A DNA stretch of 64,000 nt from Streptomyces seoulensis (GCA_013364255.1 CP054936.1:1054001-1118000), one strand, 5' to 3'. Positions 16,929 to 28,832 are shown, counted from the first letter of the stretch. Notes: generated by a model not told the origin, from the sequence alone. Translations and numbers: made by a program.

Positions 16929-18401
16929 ATGGCACAAGAGAACACACCACGTCGTGGAGCCATGGCCTGGGCCCTGGTCATCACCAGCATCGCCGGGTTC
17001 ATGGCGGCCCTGGACAACCTCGTCGTCACCACCGCCCTGCCGTCCATCCGCAAGGATCTCGGGGGAGCCCTGGACGACCTGGAATGGACCGTCAGCGCCT
17101 ACACGCTCACCTTCGCCGTCCTGCTGATGTTCGGCGCCGCCCTCGGCGACCGTTTCGGCCGGCGGCGGCTCTTCATCGCCGGGCTCGCCGTCTTCACCGG
17201 CGCTTCCGCCGCCGCGGCCATGGCGCCCGGCATCGACTCCCTGATCGCCGCCCGTGCGGTGCAGGGGGTCGGCGCGGCCGTGATGATGCCGCTGACCCTG
17301 ACTCTCCTCACCGCCGCGGTGCCGCCCGCCAAACGAGGAACGGCGTACGGCATATGGGGCGCGGTCAACGGTCTGGCCGTCGCCTCCGGTCCGCTGATCG
17401 GCGGCAGTCTCACCGAACACGTCTCCTGGCACTGGATCTTCTGGCTCAACGTTCCGCTCGGTCTCGCCGTCATGCCGCTCGCCCGGCTGCGGCTGTCCGA
17501 GTCCCACGGCACCGGCGCGCCTCTCGACATCCCCGGCACCCTTCTCGCCAGCGGCGGCCTCTTCGGCATCGTCTACGGCCTGGTGCGCGGCCCCTCCGAC
17601 GGCTGGACCAGCGCCCTGGTGCTGACCGGCCTGTGCGCGGGCGCCGCACTCCTGGCCGGCTTCGTCCTGCACGGCGTCCGTGCGAAGAACCCGATGCTGC
17701 CGATGCGGCTGTTCCGCTCCCGCGCCTTCGCCGGGATCAACGCCGCGAGCTTGCTGATGTTCCTGGGCATGTTCGGCTCGATCTTCCTGCTGAGCCAGTA
17801 CATGCAGGGCGTGCTCGGTTACTCGCCCACCCAGGCCGGCCTGCGGATGCTGCCCTGGACCGGCATGCCGATGCTCGTCGCCCCGGTGGCCGGCATCCTC
17901 TCCGACCGCATCGGCGGCCGCCCGGTCGTCGCCACCGGACTCTTCCTCCAGGCGGCCGGCCTCGGCTATCTGGCCTACGTGGTCACCACCGACGTCTCCT
18001 ACACCGCCCAGCTGCCCGGTCTGATCATCAGCGGGGTGGGCATGGCGCTGTACTTCGCCCCGGCCGCCAACCTGGTCATGTCCAGCGTCCGCCCGCAGCA
18101 ACAGGGCATCGCCTCCGGCGCCAACAACGCCCTGCGTGAGGTGGGCGGGGCGCTCGGCATCGCGGTGATGTCCTCGATCTTCTCCGCACAGGGTGGCTAC
18201 GAGAGCGCGCGGAGCTTCGTCGACGGGCTGCGTCCCGCGCTGGTGGTCGGCGCCGCGATGGTGGCCCTCGCCGCGGTCGCCGCGCTGCTGATCCCGCGTC
18301 GCCGCGCCGCCGGCCAGGATCCGGCTCCGGTGATGCCCCCGTCGCCCGTGGCCGGACCGGAGAACGCCGACCACGTCCCCGTAGAACCGACGCTCACCTG
18401 A
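16929..18401 (+). CDS. MFS drug exporter, DHA2 (14-TMS, EmrB/QacA-like) family
   Basis: This 490-aa membrane protein has about 14 hydrophobic segments. It begins with GFMAALDNLVVTTALPSIRKDLG, the classic DHA2 first-helix motif, and has GDRFGRRRLF (motif A) and a GPLIGG motif C-like segment. It would export lipophilic compounds using the proton gradient. GGGGGAGAG immediately precedes the ATG. It is controlled by the upstream TetR gene, judging from the shared operator. The Pro-rich C-terminal tail is variable. Confidence 0.92.
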   Translation: MAQENTPRRGAMAWALVITSIAGFMAALDNLVVTTALPSIRKDLGGALDDLEWTVSAYTLTFAVLLMFGAALGDRFGRRRLFIAGLAVFTGASAAAAMAPGIDSLIAARAVQGVGAAVMMPLTLTLLTAAVPPAKRGTAYGIWGAVNGLAVASGPLIGGSLTEHVSWHWIFWLNVPLGLAVMPLARLRLSESHGTGAPLDIPGTLLASGGLFGIVYGLVRGPSDGWTSALVLTGLCAGAALLAGFVLHGVRAKNPMLPMRLFRSRAFAGINAASLLMFLGMFGSIFLLSQYMQGVLGYSPTQAGLRMLPWTGMPMLVAPVAGILSDRIGGRPVVATGLFLQAAGLGYLAYVVTTDVSYTAQLPGLIISGVGMALYFAPAANLVMSSVRPQQQGIASGANNALREVGGALGIAVMSSIFSAQGGYESARSFVDGLRPALVVGAAMVALAAVAALLIPRRRAAGQDPAPVMPPSPVAGPENADHVPVEPTLT

Positions 18402-18460
18402 CCTGACGTACCCGACCGGCGGCCGTCCGCCGGCGGGCCGCCCAGGGAGCGGCAACAGTC

Positions 18461-18505
18461 GAGGCCACGGTCCGGCACCCCATTCGGGTGCCGGACCGTG
18501 GCCTC
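18461..18505. terminator. Bidirectional terminator, 20-bp perfect stem
   Basis: Arms 18461-18480 and 18486-18505 are exact reverse complements around the loop CATTC. It lies between the convergent MFS and reductase genes. Confidence 0.95.
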
Positions 18506-18568
18506 ATGGTTCGTCGTCCGCGGACCGGACCGTCATACGGTCACGTCCCCCCGGCCGCCGAGCGGTCT

Positions 18569-19486
18569 TCAGGACGCGTTGTCCTCCGTGTCGAAGTAGT
18601 GACCGGCCTCGATGTCCGCGATCAGTCCCGGCCGCTCCGGCCGCCAGGCCAGCAGTTCTTGGGTCCGGCTGCTTGACGTCGGGTTGTCCAGGGAGGCCAT
18701 GGTGCCCAGGAAGCCGAAATGGGCGTCGGCCTCCTCGCGGGTGATGCCGGCCGTCGGAACCCCGATGTGACGGCCGATGGTCTCCGCGATGTCCCGGAAG
18801 GGCACCCCCTCGTCGGTGGTGCCGTGCAGCCGGGTCCCGGCCGGGGCCTTCTCCAACGCCAGCCGGAACAGCCGCGCCGCGTCCAGCGTGTGCACGGCGG
18901 GCCAGCGGTTGGCGCCGTCCGCGATGTAGGCGGACACGCCCTTCTCCCGGGCGGTCTCGATCAGACGCGGCACGAAGCCGTGCAGGTCGAGCGAGCTGTG
19001 CACGGACGGCGGCAGCCGTACGACGGACGAGCGCACCCCGCTCTCGGACAGCGCGATCGCGGTGTTCTCCGCCTCGATGCGGGGGACCGGCGGTGCGGCC
19101 ACGTCCGCCTCCGTGCCGAGCTGACCCGGCGGCAGCACGAACGCCAGCATCAGCGTGCCCGAGGTGACGACGAAGGGCTTGCCGGAGCCCTCCAGCGCGG
19201 CTCCGATCGTCTGGACGGCGCGCAGGTCGGCGGTCACCGCACCCTGGTAGTCCGAGAAGTCGTGCTTGAAGGCCAGGTGGATGACGCCGTCGGCCGTCGC
19301 GGCGGCCTCGTGCAGCGTGTCGAGGTCGTCGAGGGAGCCACGGTGCGCCTCGGCTCCGGCGGCCTTCAGTGCGGCGGCGGAGCGGTCCGAACGGGCCAGT
19401 CCGACGACCTGGTGCCCGGCGTCGAGGAGCTCGGAGACGACGGCGGAGCCGATGTGGCCCGTCGCGCCGGTGACGAATACACGCAT
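18569..19486 (-). CDS. NAD(P)-dependent SDR-family reductase/epimerase-like protein
   Basis: This 305-aa extended-SDR protein starts MRVFVTGATGHIGSAVVSELL, a Rossmann dinucleotide-binding motif (GATGHIG). It is followed by DLDTLHEAAATADGVIHLAF. The usual YxxxK catalytic pair is not evident, as in many NmrA/SDR_a-like members, so it may be a redox sensor or an atypical reductase. The ATG at 19486 is chosen because AAAGGA lies about 8 nt upstream and the Rossmann fold then starts at residue 3. It is divergent from a LysR regulator, its probable controller. Confidence 0.85.
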   Translation of the reverse strand: MRVFVTGATGHIGSAVVSELLDAGHQVVGLARSDRSAAALKAAGAEAHRGSLDDLDTLHEAAATADGVIHLAFKHDFSDYQGAVTADLRAVQTIGAALEGSGKPFVVTSGTLMLAFVLPPGQLGTEADVAAPPVPRIEAENTAIALSESGVRSSVVRLPPSVHSSLDLHGFVPRLIETAREKGVSAYIADGANRWPAVHTLDAARLFRLALEKAPAGTRLHGTTDEGVPFRDIAETIGRHIGVPTAGITREEADAHFGFLGTMASLDNPTSSSRTQELLAWRPERPGLIADIEAGHYFDTEDNAS

Positions 19487-19644
19487 GGTGCGGTCCTTTG
19501 GAAAGGTGGAAAGGGGGGAGTGAGGGAGGAACGTGAGGTGGGGGGAGGCGCGGAGGATCGGGGAAGAGGTGATCCTCTGGCCTTGGGCCCGTCTCCATCG
19601 TCCGGAACGAACCCGCGTCGCGTCCAAGGCTTGTTGTGCATTCC

Positions 19645-19736
19645 GCAATACGCTTCAGGCATCACCGCTGCTCAGGCGGGCCGGCGTGGCAGTGAGCCCG
19701 CCGCCGGCCCCATGCCCCGCAGTACGCTTCGAGCAT
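19645..19736. promoter_or_regulatory. Direct repeat in the reductase/lysR divergent region
   Basis: GCAATACGCTTCAGGCAT (19645-19662) and GCAGTACGCTTCGAGCAT (19719-19736) match at 15 of 18 positions, 74 bp apart. The second overlaps the lysR start. Probable LysR binding sites controlling both genes; inferred. Confidence 0.5.
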
Positions 19737-20652
19737 GTCCGACCAGGCCGCCGCGCCCTCCGTTCCCGCTCCGGACCTCGATCTGCGGCTGGTGCGGTAC
19801 TTCACCGTCGTCGCCGACCAGCGGCACTTCGGCCGCGCCGCCGAGGCCCTGCACATCACCCAGCCGTCGCTGAGCCGGCAGATCCGCCGTCTGGAGCAGT
19901 TGCTGGGCGCACGGCTGCTGGACCGTACCCCGCAGGGCGCCCGCCTCACCGAGGCGGGGGAGGTGTTCCTGCCCCGTGCCAAAACGCTGCTGCGGTCCGC
20001 GGCCCAGGCCGCGAGTCTCACCCGGGCCGCCGCGCGCCCCGACCGGATCGCCATCGGCTACACGGCGGGCCTCATCGTCACCCCGGCGGTGCGCCGGCTG
20101 CGCGACTGGCACCCGGACGCCGACGTGCGGACCCTGCACCTGCGCTACGACGACGCGCGCGCGGCGCTGCTCGACCACCGGGTGGACGCGGTGGTGACCC
20201 GGCTTCCGCTGGCCGCCGACCGGCTGAGCGTGACGGTCCTGTACGACGAGCCCAGGGCCCTGGTGGTGCCGCTCGACCACCGGCTGGCCGGCAAGGAGTC
20301 CGTCACCCTGGACGACATCGCCGACGAACCGCTGCCCCGCATCAGACGGTCCGATCCGGCCTGGAGCGCCTTCTGGCGGATCGACCCGCGGCCGGACGGC
20401 CGACCGGCGCCGGACGGACCGTTGGTCGACGCGGTCGAGGACAAGTTCGAGGTGATCGCCGCGGGGGAGGCGGTGGCCATCACGGCGGGTGTCCGCGGCC
20501 ATGGATTCCGCCCCGATCTCACCACCGTGCCGCTCGAAGGCGTCGAGCCCAGCCATGTCGCCCTCGCCACCCGGGCCGAGGGCAACGGCCAGCTCGTCGC
20601 GGACTTCCGCAAGCTGGCCCGGACCCACCTCGCGGCTCCCGTCCCCGCGTAG
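19735..20652 (+). CDS. LysR-family transcriptional regulator
   Basis: This 305-aa LTTR has its HTH near residues 18-77 (LRLVRYFTVVADQRHFGRAAEALHITQPSLSRQIRRLEQ, split), with the family's typical S-L-S-R-Q-I run. An effector-binding domain starts near 100 (RIAIGYTAGLIVTPAVRRL). It likely activates the divergent reductase gene in response to a small molecule and represses itself. A 4x15-nt tandem repeat and a terminator follow. Confidence 0.9.
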   Translation: MSDQAAAPSVPAPDLDLRLVRYFTVVADQRHFGRAAEALHITQPSLSRQIRRLEQLLGARLLDRTPQGARLTEAGEVFLPRAKTLLRSAAQAASLTRAAARPDRIAIGYTAGLIVTPAVRRLRDWHPDADVRTLHLRYDDARAALLDHRVDAVVTRLPLAADRLSVTVLYDEPRALVVPLDHRLAGKESVTLDDIADEPLPRIRRSDPAWSAFWRIDPRPDGRPAPDGPLVDAVEDKFEVIAAGEAVAITAGVRGHGFRPDLTTVPLEGVEPSHVALATRAEGNGQLVADFRKLARTHLAAPVPA

Positions 20653-20660
20653 TCCACACC

Positions 20661-20720
20661 GGCCGTACAGCTACTGGCCATACAGCTACTGGCCGTACAG
20701 CTCCCGGCCGTACAGCTCCC
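20661..20720. repeat. Four tandem 15-nt units after lysR
   Basis: The unit is GGCCRTACAGCTMCY: copies at 20661, 20676, 20691 and 20706, the first two ending CTACT and the last two CTCCC. It is non-coding and lies just after the lysR stop. No function is evident. Confidence 0.9.
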
Positions 20721-20745
20721 GGTCTCGCGCAACCCGGACCTGACG

Positions 20746-20780
20746 GACGCCGCCCGGCTCGCACAGGGCCGGGCGGCGTC
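20746..20780. terminator. Terminator after lysR
   Basis: A 13-bp stem GACGCCGCCCGGC (20746-20758) pairs with 20768-20780 around a 9-nt loop. Confidence 0.85.
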
Positions 20781-20907
20781 TCGCTCGCGCCGCTTCACCA
20801 GCCCCACGTGTCCGACCGGTCATAGACATGCCATACAATCCGCGATCACCGGCTTTGACGGATCTTCAGAAGTCGGCCGGAACTTCTACACATTCAGTGG
20901 GGGGCTT

Positions 20908-22635
20908 TTGTCCATTTCAAGCCTGTACGGCAGAGCACGTCGTTCCCGGCTGCTTGGCTGCACCGCCCTCGCGGTGGCGGCAGGCATGTTCCTCAGCACG
21001 CCCGCCCTCGCGGCCGACCGGCCGTCCGGGAACGTGAGCGTGCCGACTCCCAAGGCCACGGCGGTACCCAAGCTCGACCGCCCGGCACCGCAGCAGAAGG
21101 CGCTGCGGGCGCGTCCCGCCATCAAGGCTCCCGGCTCCGGTCCCCAGTTCGACGTGGACGGCGACGGGATCGACGAGACCCTCGTCCGCCTCATGGACGG
21201 GACGACCCACGTCTGGCTGAGCGGCGACCCGAACCACACGTTCTCGGCCTACACGATCGGCAGCGCCGACTCGTCGGTCCGGCAGAAGGACATCCTCACC
21301 CCCGGAAACCTCGACGGTACCGGCAGTCCCGAGGTCCTGACCCTGTCCACCACGGGCACCCTGTCGCTGTACCACAGCGAGGGCGCCGGCGGCACGGGAT
21401 ACGCCGTCTGGAACGGCAGCGGCTGGCAGATCTACAACAAGGTATTCGCCCCCGGCGACGTGACCGGCGACGGCAAGCCGGACCTGCTGGCGCGCACCTA
21501 CGCCGGTGACCTGTACCTGTACCAGGGCACGGGCAGCGACAGCAGCCCGTTCCGCTCCCGGGTCAAGGTCGGCGGCGGCTGGGGCATCTACGACCAGCTC
21601 GTCGGCGTCGGCGACATGAACAAGGACGGGATCGGCGACGTCGTCGCCCGGAGGACCGACGGTCAGCTGTTCTACTACGCGGGCAAGGGCAGCACCACCG
21701 CCCCGCTCGCGGGCGCGGTGAACATCGGCGGCGGCTGGAACGCGTACAACCAGATCGCCGCCGCCTACGACTGGGACGGCGACGGCCTGGACGACATCGT
21801 CGCCCGCACGCCCTCCGGTGACCTGTACTTCTACCTGGCCGACGGCACCGGGAAGTTCCGGCCGCGGCAGAAGGTCGGCCCCGGCTTCAACGGCGTCGAC
21901 CTCCTGGTCGGCAGCGGGGCCAACCCGCGGTTCGGCAAGACGTCGCTGATCGGCATGGACACCAAGGGCACGCTGTTCTGGTACGGCGCCCTGAACAACG
22001 GCGCGTTCTCGCCGCGCGAGCAGGTCAGCAACACGGGCGGCTGGCTGGGCACCAAGATCGCCTACGCCTCCTCGCTCGACCAGGACGGCTACGCCGACCT
22101 GCTGGAGCTGTACGACGGCGTCCTGTACAACAACAACTCCATCGCCAGCGGTTGGGGCAAGGTCAACCTGTTCATCGGTCCGGGTGACCTGAACGACGAC
22201 GGCAAGGGCGACCTCCTGGCCCGGGACAGCTCCGGCGTCCTGTACCTGGAGCGCGGCAACGGCTCCGGCACCGGTGTCTCCGCGGTCAAGATCGGCTCCG
22301 GCTGGAACGCGTACGACAAGATCGTCGGTGGGGGCGACTTCACCGGCGACGGCCGTGCCGACATCGTCGCGCGTACGCCCTCGGGCACGCTCTACCTGTA
22401 CCGCGGCACCGGCTCGGCCACCGCGCCGTTCGCCTCGCGGGTCACGATCGGCAACGGCTGGCAGACGTACAACAAGCTGGCCTCGCCGGGTGACCTCGAC
22501 GGCGACAACCGCGCCGACCTGGTCGCGGTCAACTCCAAGGGCGAGGCGTTCCGCTACTCGTCCGGCGGCACCGGGCAGTTCAAGCCCCCGGTGAAGCTGG
22601 GCAGCGGCTGGAACACCTACCGCGACCTGTACTGA
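20908..22635 (+). CDS. Secreted VCBS/FG-GAP repeat protein
   Basis: This 575-aa protein begins at TTG 20908, preceded by GGGGGG. A signal peptide ends at ...STPALA-AD (about residue 35). The mature part is built from repeated units of about 50-60 residues carrying Ca-binding D-x-D-x-D-G segments (DVDGDGIDE, DVTGDGKPD, DMNKDGIGD, DWDGDGLDD, DLNDDGKGD, DFTGDGRAD, DLDGDNRAD), each followed by an LLAR/VVAR strand and GGGWxxYxx. This predicts a beta-propeller stabilised by calcium. No enzymatic domain is attached, so it may be an adhesin or lectin-like surface protein. Many such proteins occur in Streptomyces with unknown roles. Confidence 0.9.
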   Translation: MSISSLYGRARRSRLLGCTALAVAAGMFLSTPALAADRPSGNVSVPTPKATAVPKLDRPAPQQKALRARPAIKAPGSGPQFDVDGDGIDETLVRLMDGTTHVWLSGDPNHTFSAYTIGSADSSVRQKDILTPGNLDGTGSPEVLTLSTTGTLSLYHSEGAGGTGYAVWNGSGWQIYNKVFAPGDVTGDGKPDLLARTYAGDLYLYQGTGSDSSPFRSRVKVGGGWGIYDQLVGVGDMNKDGIGDVVARRTDGQLFYYAGKGSTTAPLAGAVNIGGGWNAYNQIAAAYDWDGDGLDDIVARTPSGDLYFYLADGTGKFRPRQKVGPGFNGVDLLVGSGANPRFGKTSLIGMDTKGTLFWYGALNNGAFSPREQVSNTGGWLGTKIAYASSLDQDGYADLLELYDGVLYNNNSIASGWGKVNLFIGPGDLNDDGKGDLLARDSSGVLYLERGNGSGTGVSAVKIGSGWNAYDKIVGGGDFTGDGRADIVARTPSGTLYLYRGTGSATAPFASRVTIGNGWQTYNKLASPGDLDGDNRADLVAVNSKGEAFRYSSGGTGQFKPPVKLGSGWNTYRDLY

Positions 22636-22688
22636 CGTCACCGTCCGTACTCCTCGCGGCCGTCCACGGCGACGGCGTCGAACACAAG

Positions 22689-22726
22689 GGGGCCTGCCCC
22701 GGCACTTCGGTGCCGGGGCAGGCCCC
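22689..22726. terminator. Terminator after the VCBS-repeat gene
   Basis: A 17-bp perfect stem (22689-22705 with 22710-22726) has a TTCG tetraloop. Confidence 0.95.
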
Positions 22727-22825
22727 TCGCCCGTCCCCGGCGATTGTCAGTGGTCGCCTCTACGGTGTGAGCAGTGGGATCCGCCGGAACGACCGGGGGA
22801 GCCGCGCCCTGGGGAGGGGTCTGCC

Positions 22826-24277
22826 ATGTCTGCGGGGAACACGGTCTCGACGACGTATCTGGAGCTGTCGCAGGACGACGGCGGCGCGCACAAGTTCTAC
22901 GAAGTCGCCGTCGAAGGAGTGATGGTGACGGTCCGTTACGGACGGATCGGCGCCGCCGGTCAGACCCAGACCACGACGTTCCCCTCGGCGGACAAGGCGC
23001 GGGCCGCCGCCGCGAAGAAGGTGGGGGAGAAGGTCCGCAAGGGGTACGCCCCGGCGGTTCCCGGGCAGCGCGCCCCGAGGGCGGTGACCCGCCGCCAGGT
23101 GACCTCCGCGCCCTCCACCGCGCGCGCCGTGGCGCCCGTGCTGTGGCGGTTCGCCACCGGCTCCGCCGCGTTCGGCATCCACGTCGACGACGAGCACTGC
23201 TGGGTCGGCAACCAGGCGGGCGACGTCTACACCCTGGACCACGAGGGCGGCGTCCGCGCCCGCTTCAGCCTGCCGGACGGGGTGAAGTGCCTGGTCGCGG
23301 ACGACTTCTGGATCTACGCCGGCTGCGACGACGGCAAGGTCTACGACCTGTCCTCCAAGCTGCCGTTCGCGGCCTACGACATCGCGGCGGACGTCGACAT
23401 CTTCTGGCTGGACATCCACGAGGGCGTGCTCGACGTCTCGGACCGCGACGGACGGATCACCGTCATCGACCACGAGGACGAACACCAGTGGGCCCGCCGC
23501 AGCCAGGGCGAGCACGCCTGGATGGTCCGCGCCGACGACCGGGCCGTCTACCACGGCCACCAGCGCGGTGTGACCGCCTACGCCCCCGACGGCGGCCGCG
23601 AGCTGTGGCACACCTCCACCCGCGGCGGCGTCCTGTTCGGCTGGCAGGAGGACGACACCCTGTACGCGGGCACGGCGCACCGCGTGGTCCAGCGGCTGTC
23701 CAAGACGTCCGGCGCGATCGAGGCCACGTACGCCTGCGACAGCGCGGTCTACTCGTGCGCCACCTCGCCCGGCGGGCGGTTCGTCTTCGCCGGTGACGCG
23801 GCCTCGTCCGTGTACTGCTTCGACCAGGACGGCACCCGGCTGTGGAAGCTGGCCACGGGCGGCGGCTCCGCGCTGTCGATGCAGTACCACGACGAGCGGC
23901 TGTACCTGGTGACCACCGACGGCTCGCTGGTGTGCGTGGACGCGAGCGAGGCCGCGGTCGCCGCCGCCCAGCAGGGCACGGTGCCGGTGGCCCGGGACGT
24001 CAAGCTCGCCGCGGCCCTGCCCGCCTACGCGCCGGCCACCACCGTCGCCGCGGTGGACGTCGTGACGCAGGCGCCCGCCGGGACGATCGTGGTCGAGTGC
24101 GTGCGGTACGGCGGCCGGCTGCGCGTCCACGTGCTGTCCGAGGGATACGACCGCTCCTGGAACGTCCAGTTCCCGCGTGCGATACGCGAGCCGGGCGCCC
24201 GCTACGTCGTCGACGCCCTGCACCCGGCGGCGGGCGGTTTCTACCGGGTCCGCGGCGACATCCGCCGCCTGCTGTGA
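22826..24277 (+). CDS. WGR-domain protein with beta-propeller repeats
   Basis: This 483-aa protein has an N-terminal WGR domain (about 8-75: YLELSQDDGGAHKFYEV..., VRYGRIGAAGQTQ). The domain is known from PARPs and bacterial MolR-like proteins as a nucleic-acid or protein contact module. The rest (about 105-400) is a propeller of PQQ-like blades (WVGNQAGDVYTLD, YAGCDDGKVYDL, YCFDQDGTRLWKL, LVTTDGSLVCVD). A C-terminal segment of about 80 residues follows. It has no signal peptide, so it is cytoplasmic. The combination recurs in Streptomyces but has no assigned function that I know. Confidence 0.8.
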   Translation: MSAGNTVSTTYLELSQDDGGAHKFYEVAVEGVMVTVRYGRIGAAGQTQTTTFPSADKARAAAAKKVGEKVRKGYAPAVPGQRAPRAVTRRQVTSAPSTARAVAPVLWRFATGSAAFGIHVDDEHCWVGNQAGDVYTLDHEGGVRARFSLPDGVKCLVADDFWIYAGCDDGKVYDLSSKLPFAAYDIAADVDIFWLDIHEGVLDVSDRDGRITVIDHEDEHQWARRSQGEHAWMVRADDRAVYHGHQRGVTAYAPDGGRELWHTSTRGGVLFGWQEDDTLYAGTAHRVVQRLSKTSGAIEATYACDSAVYSCATSPGGRFVFAGDAASSVYCFDQDGTRLWKLATGGGSALSMQYHDERLYLVTTDGSLVCVDASEAAVAAAQQGTVPVARDVKLAAALPAYAPATTVAAVDVVTQAPAGTIVVECVRYGGRLRVHVLSEGYDRSWNVQFPRAIREPGARYVVDALHPAAGGFYRVRGDIRRLL

Positions 24278-24370
24278 CCGGCGGCGACCGGATGGCGGTC
24301 GTCGTGCCTGGTGGGAGGGGTGGCATCATGCTCGGCGAGCGACCGCAGCCGTGAGGCCGTGAGGAGCGGT

Positions 24371-24478
24371 CCGTGGCCGTGGACGGCCGCCCGGGCCCGT
24401 GGCCAGGTGTCTGCGACCATGGGCAGGCGCCCGCGGCCGTGGGCAGGGTGTCCGCAGCCGTGGGCCGGCGCCCGCCTC
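24371..24478. repeat. Degenerate repeats of about 20-21 nt upstream of nadE
   Basis: Imperfect copies of GCGCCCGCGGCCGTGGGCAG-like units run between the WGR gene and nadE, for example at 24406-24425, 24426-24445 and 24446-24466. They are non-coding in any credible frame. A short leader structure for nadE is possible but not shown. Confidence 0.5.
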
Positions 24479-24529
24479 CGGCCCGGCGGCGCGTTCCGAT
24501 CCGTCCCCGCACCCGACCGAGGAGCAACC

Positions 24530-25360
24530 GTGACCGACGTGGCGTCCATGTCCCTGCAACAGGAGATCGCCCGCGACCTCCAGGTGAGCGCGTCCTTCGA
24601 CGCGGAGCGGGAGATCGAGCGCCGGGTGGCCTTCCTCGCCGACCGGCTGATCTCCACCGGCCTGCGTTCGCTGGTCCTGGGCATCAGCGGCGGGGTGGAC
24701 TCCACGACCGCCGGACGGCTGTGCCAGCTCGCCGTCGAGCGGGTGCGGGACACCGGACGCGAGGCGACGTTCTTCGCGATGCGGCTGCCGTACGGCGTCC
24801 AGGCCGACGAGAAGGACGCGCAGCGCGCGCTGGACTTCATCCGGGCCGACCGTGTCCTGACCGTCGACGTGCGGCCCGCGAGTGACGCCGCCCTGGAAGC
24901 GGCGCTGGCCGGCGACACGGTCTTCCGGGACGCGCGCCACCAGGACTTCGTGCACGGCAACATCAAGGCCCGGCAGCGGATGATCGCCCAGTACGCGGTG
25001 GCGGGCGCGCACGAGGGCCTGGTCGTCGGCACCGATCACGCGGCGGAGGCGGTCTCCGGGTTCTTCACCAAGTTCGGCGACGGAGCGGCCGACGTGGTGC
25101 CGCTCACCGGTCTGACCAAGCGGCGGGTGCGGGCTGTGGCCCAGGCCCTGGGCGCGCCGGCGGAACTGGTGGGCAAGATCCCTACCGCCGATCTGGAGAC
25201 GCTGGACCCGGGCAAGCCCGACGAGGACGCGCTCGGTGTGACGTACGACGACATCGACGACTTCCTGGAGGGCAAGCCGGTCGCCGAGGCCGCCTTCGAG
25301 GCCATCGTCCGCCGCTACCGGCTCACCGAGCACAAGCGGCAGCTGCCGATCGCTCCGTGA
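24530..25360 (+). CDS. nadE: NH3-dependent NAD(+) synthetase
   Basis: This 276-aa enzyme amidates nicotinic-acid adenine dinucleotide to NAD with ATP and ammonia, the last step of NAD synthesis. The PP-loop ISGGVDSTT is at residues 52-60, and GTDHAAEAVSGFFTKFGDGAADVVPLTGLTK and KIPTADLE are conserved. The length equals that of the single-domain NadE (about 275 aa), so it lacks the glutaminase domain that other actinobacterial NAD synthetases carry and must use free ammonia. GTG start with GGAG 6-9 nt upstream. It may be a second NAD synthetase beside a glutamine-dependent one elsewhere. Confidence 0.93.
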   Translation: MTDVASMSLQQEIARDLQVSASFDAEREIERRVAFLADRLISTGLRSLVLGISGGVDSTTAGRLCQLAVERVRDTGREATFFAMRLPYGVQADEKDAQRALDFIRADRVLTVDVRPASDAALEAALAGDTVFRDARHQDFVHGNIKARQRMIAQYAVAGAHEGLVVGTDHAAEAVSGFFTKFGDGAADVVPLTGLTKRRVRAVAQALGAPAELVGKIPTADLETLDPGKPDEDALGVTYDDIDDFLEGKPVAEAAFEAIVRRYRLTEHKRQLPIAP

Positions 25361-25453
25361 GCAGCGCCGAGTGAGTACGTAGGAGGCGTCTGAGGGCGCG
25401 ATTGAGTACGACGACTCAGTCGGGGGAGCGGGCGGGCTGGGAGGCTCTTCGGC

Positions 25454-26302
25454 ATGACGACCACCCCGCCGCCCGGTCTCCCGTCCGAACCCGCCTCCCC
25501 CGCGCCCCGGCCCGGCTTCGGGCCGCAGACGCCGACCCAGCCCGGCTTCGCGCCGCAGGTGCCTGTAGCGGTGCCGGCGCCGGTGCCGTCCGGCTTCGCG
25601 TCGCCGGAGCCTGCTCAGCCCGGCTTCGCGCCGCCCTCGGTGCCGGTCCAGCCCGGTTTCGGGCCGCCGCCCGTGATGCTCGGGCGCCCCGTGCCCGCCG
25701 CGCGCCGCGCTCGTCGTGTGCTGTGGGCCGGAGTGGCCGCCGTGCTGGTGCCGGTCCTCGTCGGGGGTGCCGTGTGGTGGGCGCACCGGGGGCCGGACGA
25801 TCCGCTCGCGGGCCGGCCCCGGGTGACCGACGCCGAGGCCGGCCTCTCCTACGCCGTCCCGGAGGGCTGGCGGCACGACGCGACCCGGGACGCGGACCTG
25901 ATCGATGCCTTCTCCTCCCAGATGACCAGGACGGCGGACCCGGCCGACCGGGGCAGTTCCTTCATGGCCGGCCCGGCCGGGCAGCCGGTGGCCCCCGCCG
26001 ACCTGAAGCGGGCCACGGAGACCGCAGCGCGGTCCAACGCCGAGTTCTTCTTCCCGGACCGGACCGCCACCCTTGAGGACTCCCGGTCCGCGACGGTCGG
26101 CGGCCGTCCCGCCCACACCGCCGTCCTGGAGATCGCGACCGGCGACGGCGCCACCGCGCATCTGGAGATGACCGTCGTCACGGTCGACGCCGCCCACACC
26201 GGCTTCCTGCTCGGCGTCACGACCGGCACCCCGCAGGACTCGGCGCTGCGCGAACTGGACGAGATCACCGCAAGCGCCGACACCGTCACCGCCGCGGACT
26301 GA
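25454..26302 (+). CDS. Single-pass membrane protein with Pro-rich repeats, unknown function
   Basis: In this 282-aa protein the first 80 residues carry repeated Q-P-G-F-A/G-P-P units (cytoplasmic, disordered). A basic RRARR stretch and one membrane helix (about 88-108) follow. The extracellular part (about 115-282) reads as a compact alpha/beta domain with YAVPEGWRHD. This resembles the many Streptomyces lipoprotein/Mog1-PsbP-like surface domains, but I cannot assign a family firmly. It is likely monocistronic. Confidence 0.75.
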   Translation: MTTTPPPGLPSEPASPAPRPGFGPQTPTQPGFAPQVPVAVPAPVPSGFASPEPAQPGFAPPSVPVQPGFGPPPVMLGRPVPAARRARRVLWAGVAAVLVPVLVGGAVWWAHRGPDDPLAGRPRVTDAEAGLSYAVPEGWRHDATRDADLIDAFSSQMTRTADPADRGSSFMAGPAGQPVAPADLKRATETAARSNAEFFFPDRTATLEDSRSATVGGRPAHTAVLEIATGDGATAHLEMTVVTVDAAHTGFLLGVTTGTPQDSALRELDEITASADTVTAAD

Positions 26303-26416
26303 GGCCCGCGGCCGCGCACGCCGCCGTACGATCCGGCGCGGGTCAGTAAGGTCGGACTCCGGCGCCGACGACAGATCCGCGACGAAGGCGGGCCCGCCCC
26401 GACGGATGGAGAGACG

Positions 26417-28828
<2,412 letters not shown>

Positions 28829-28832
28829 CCCA

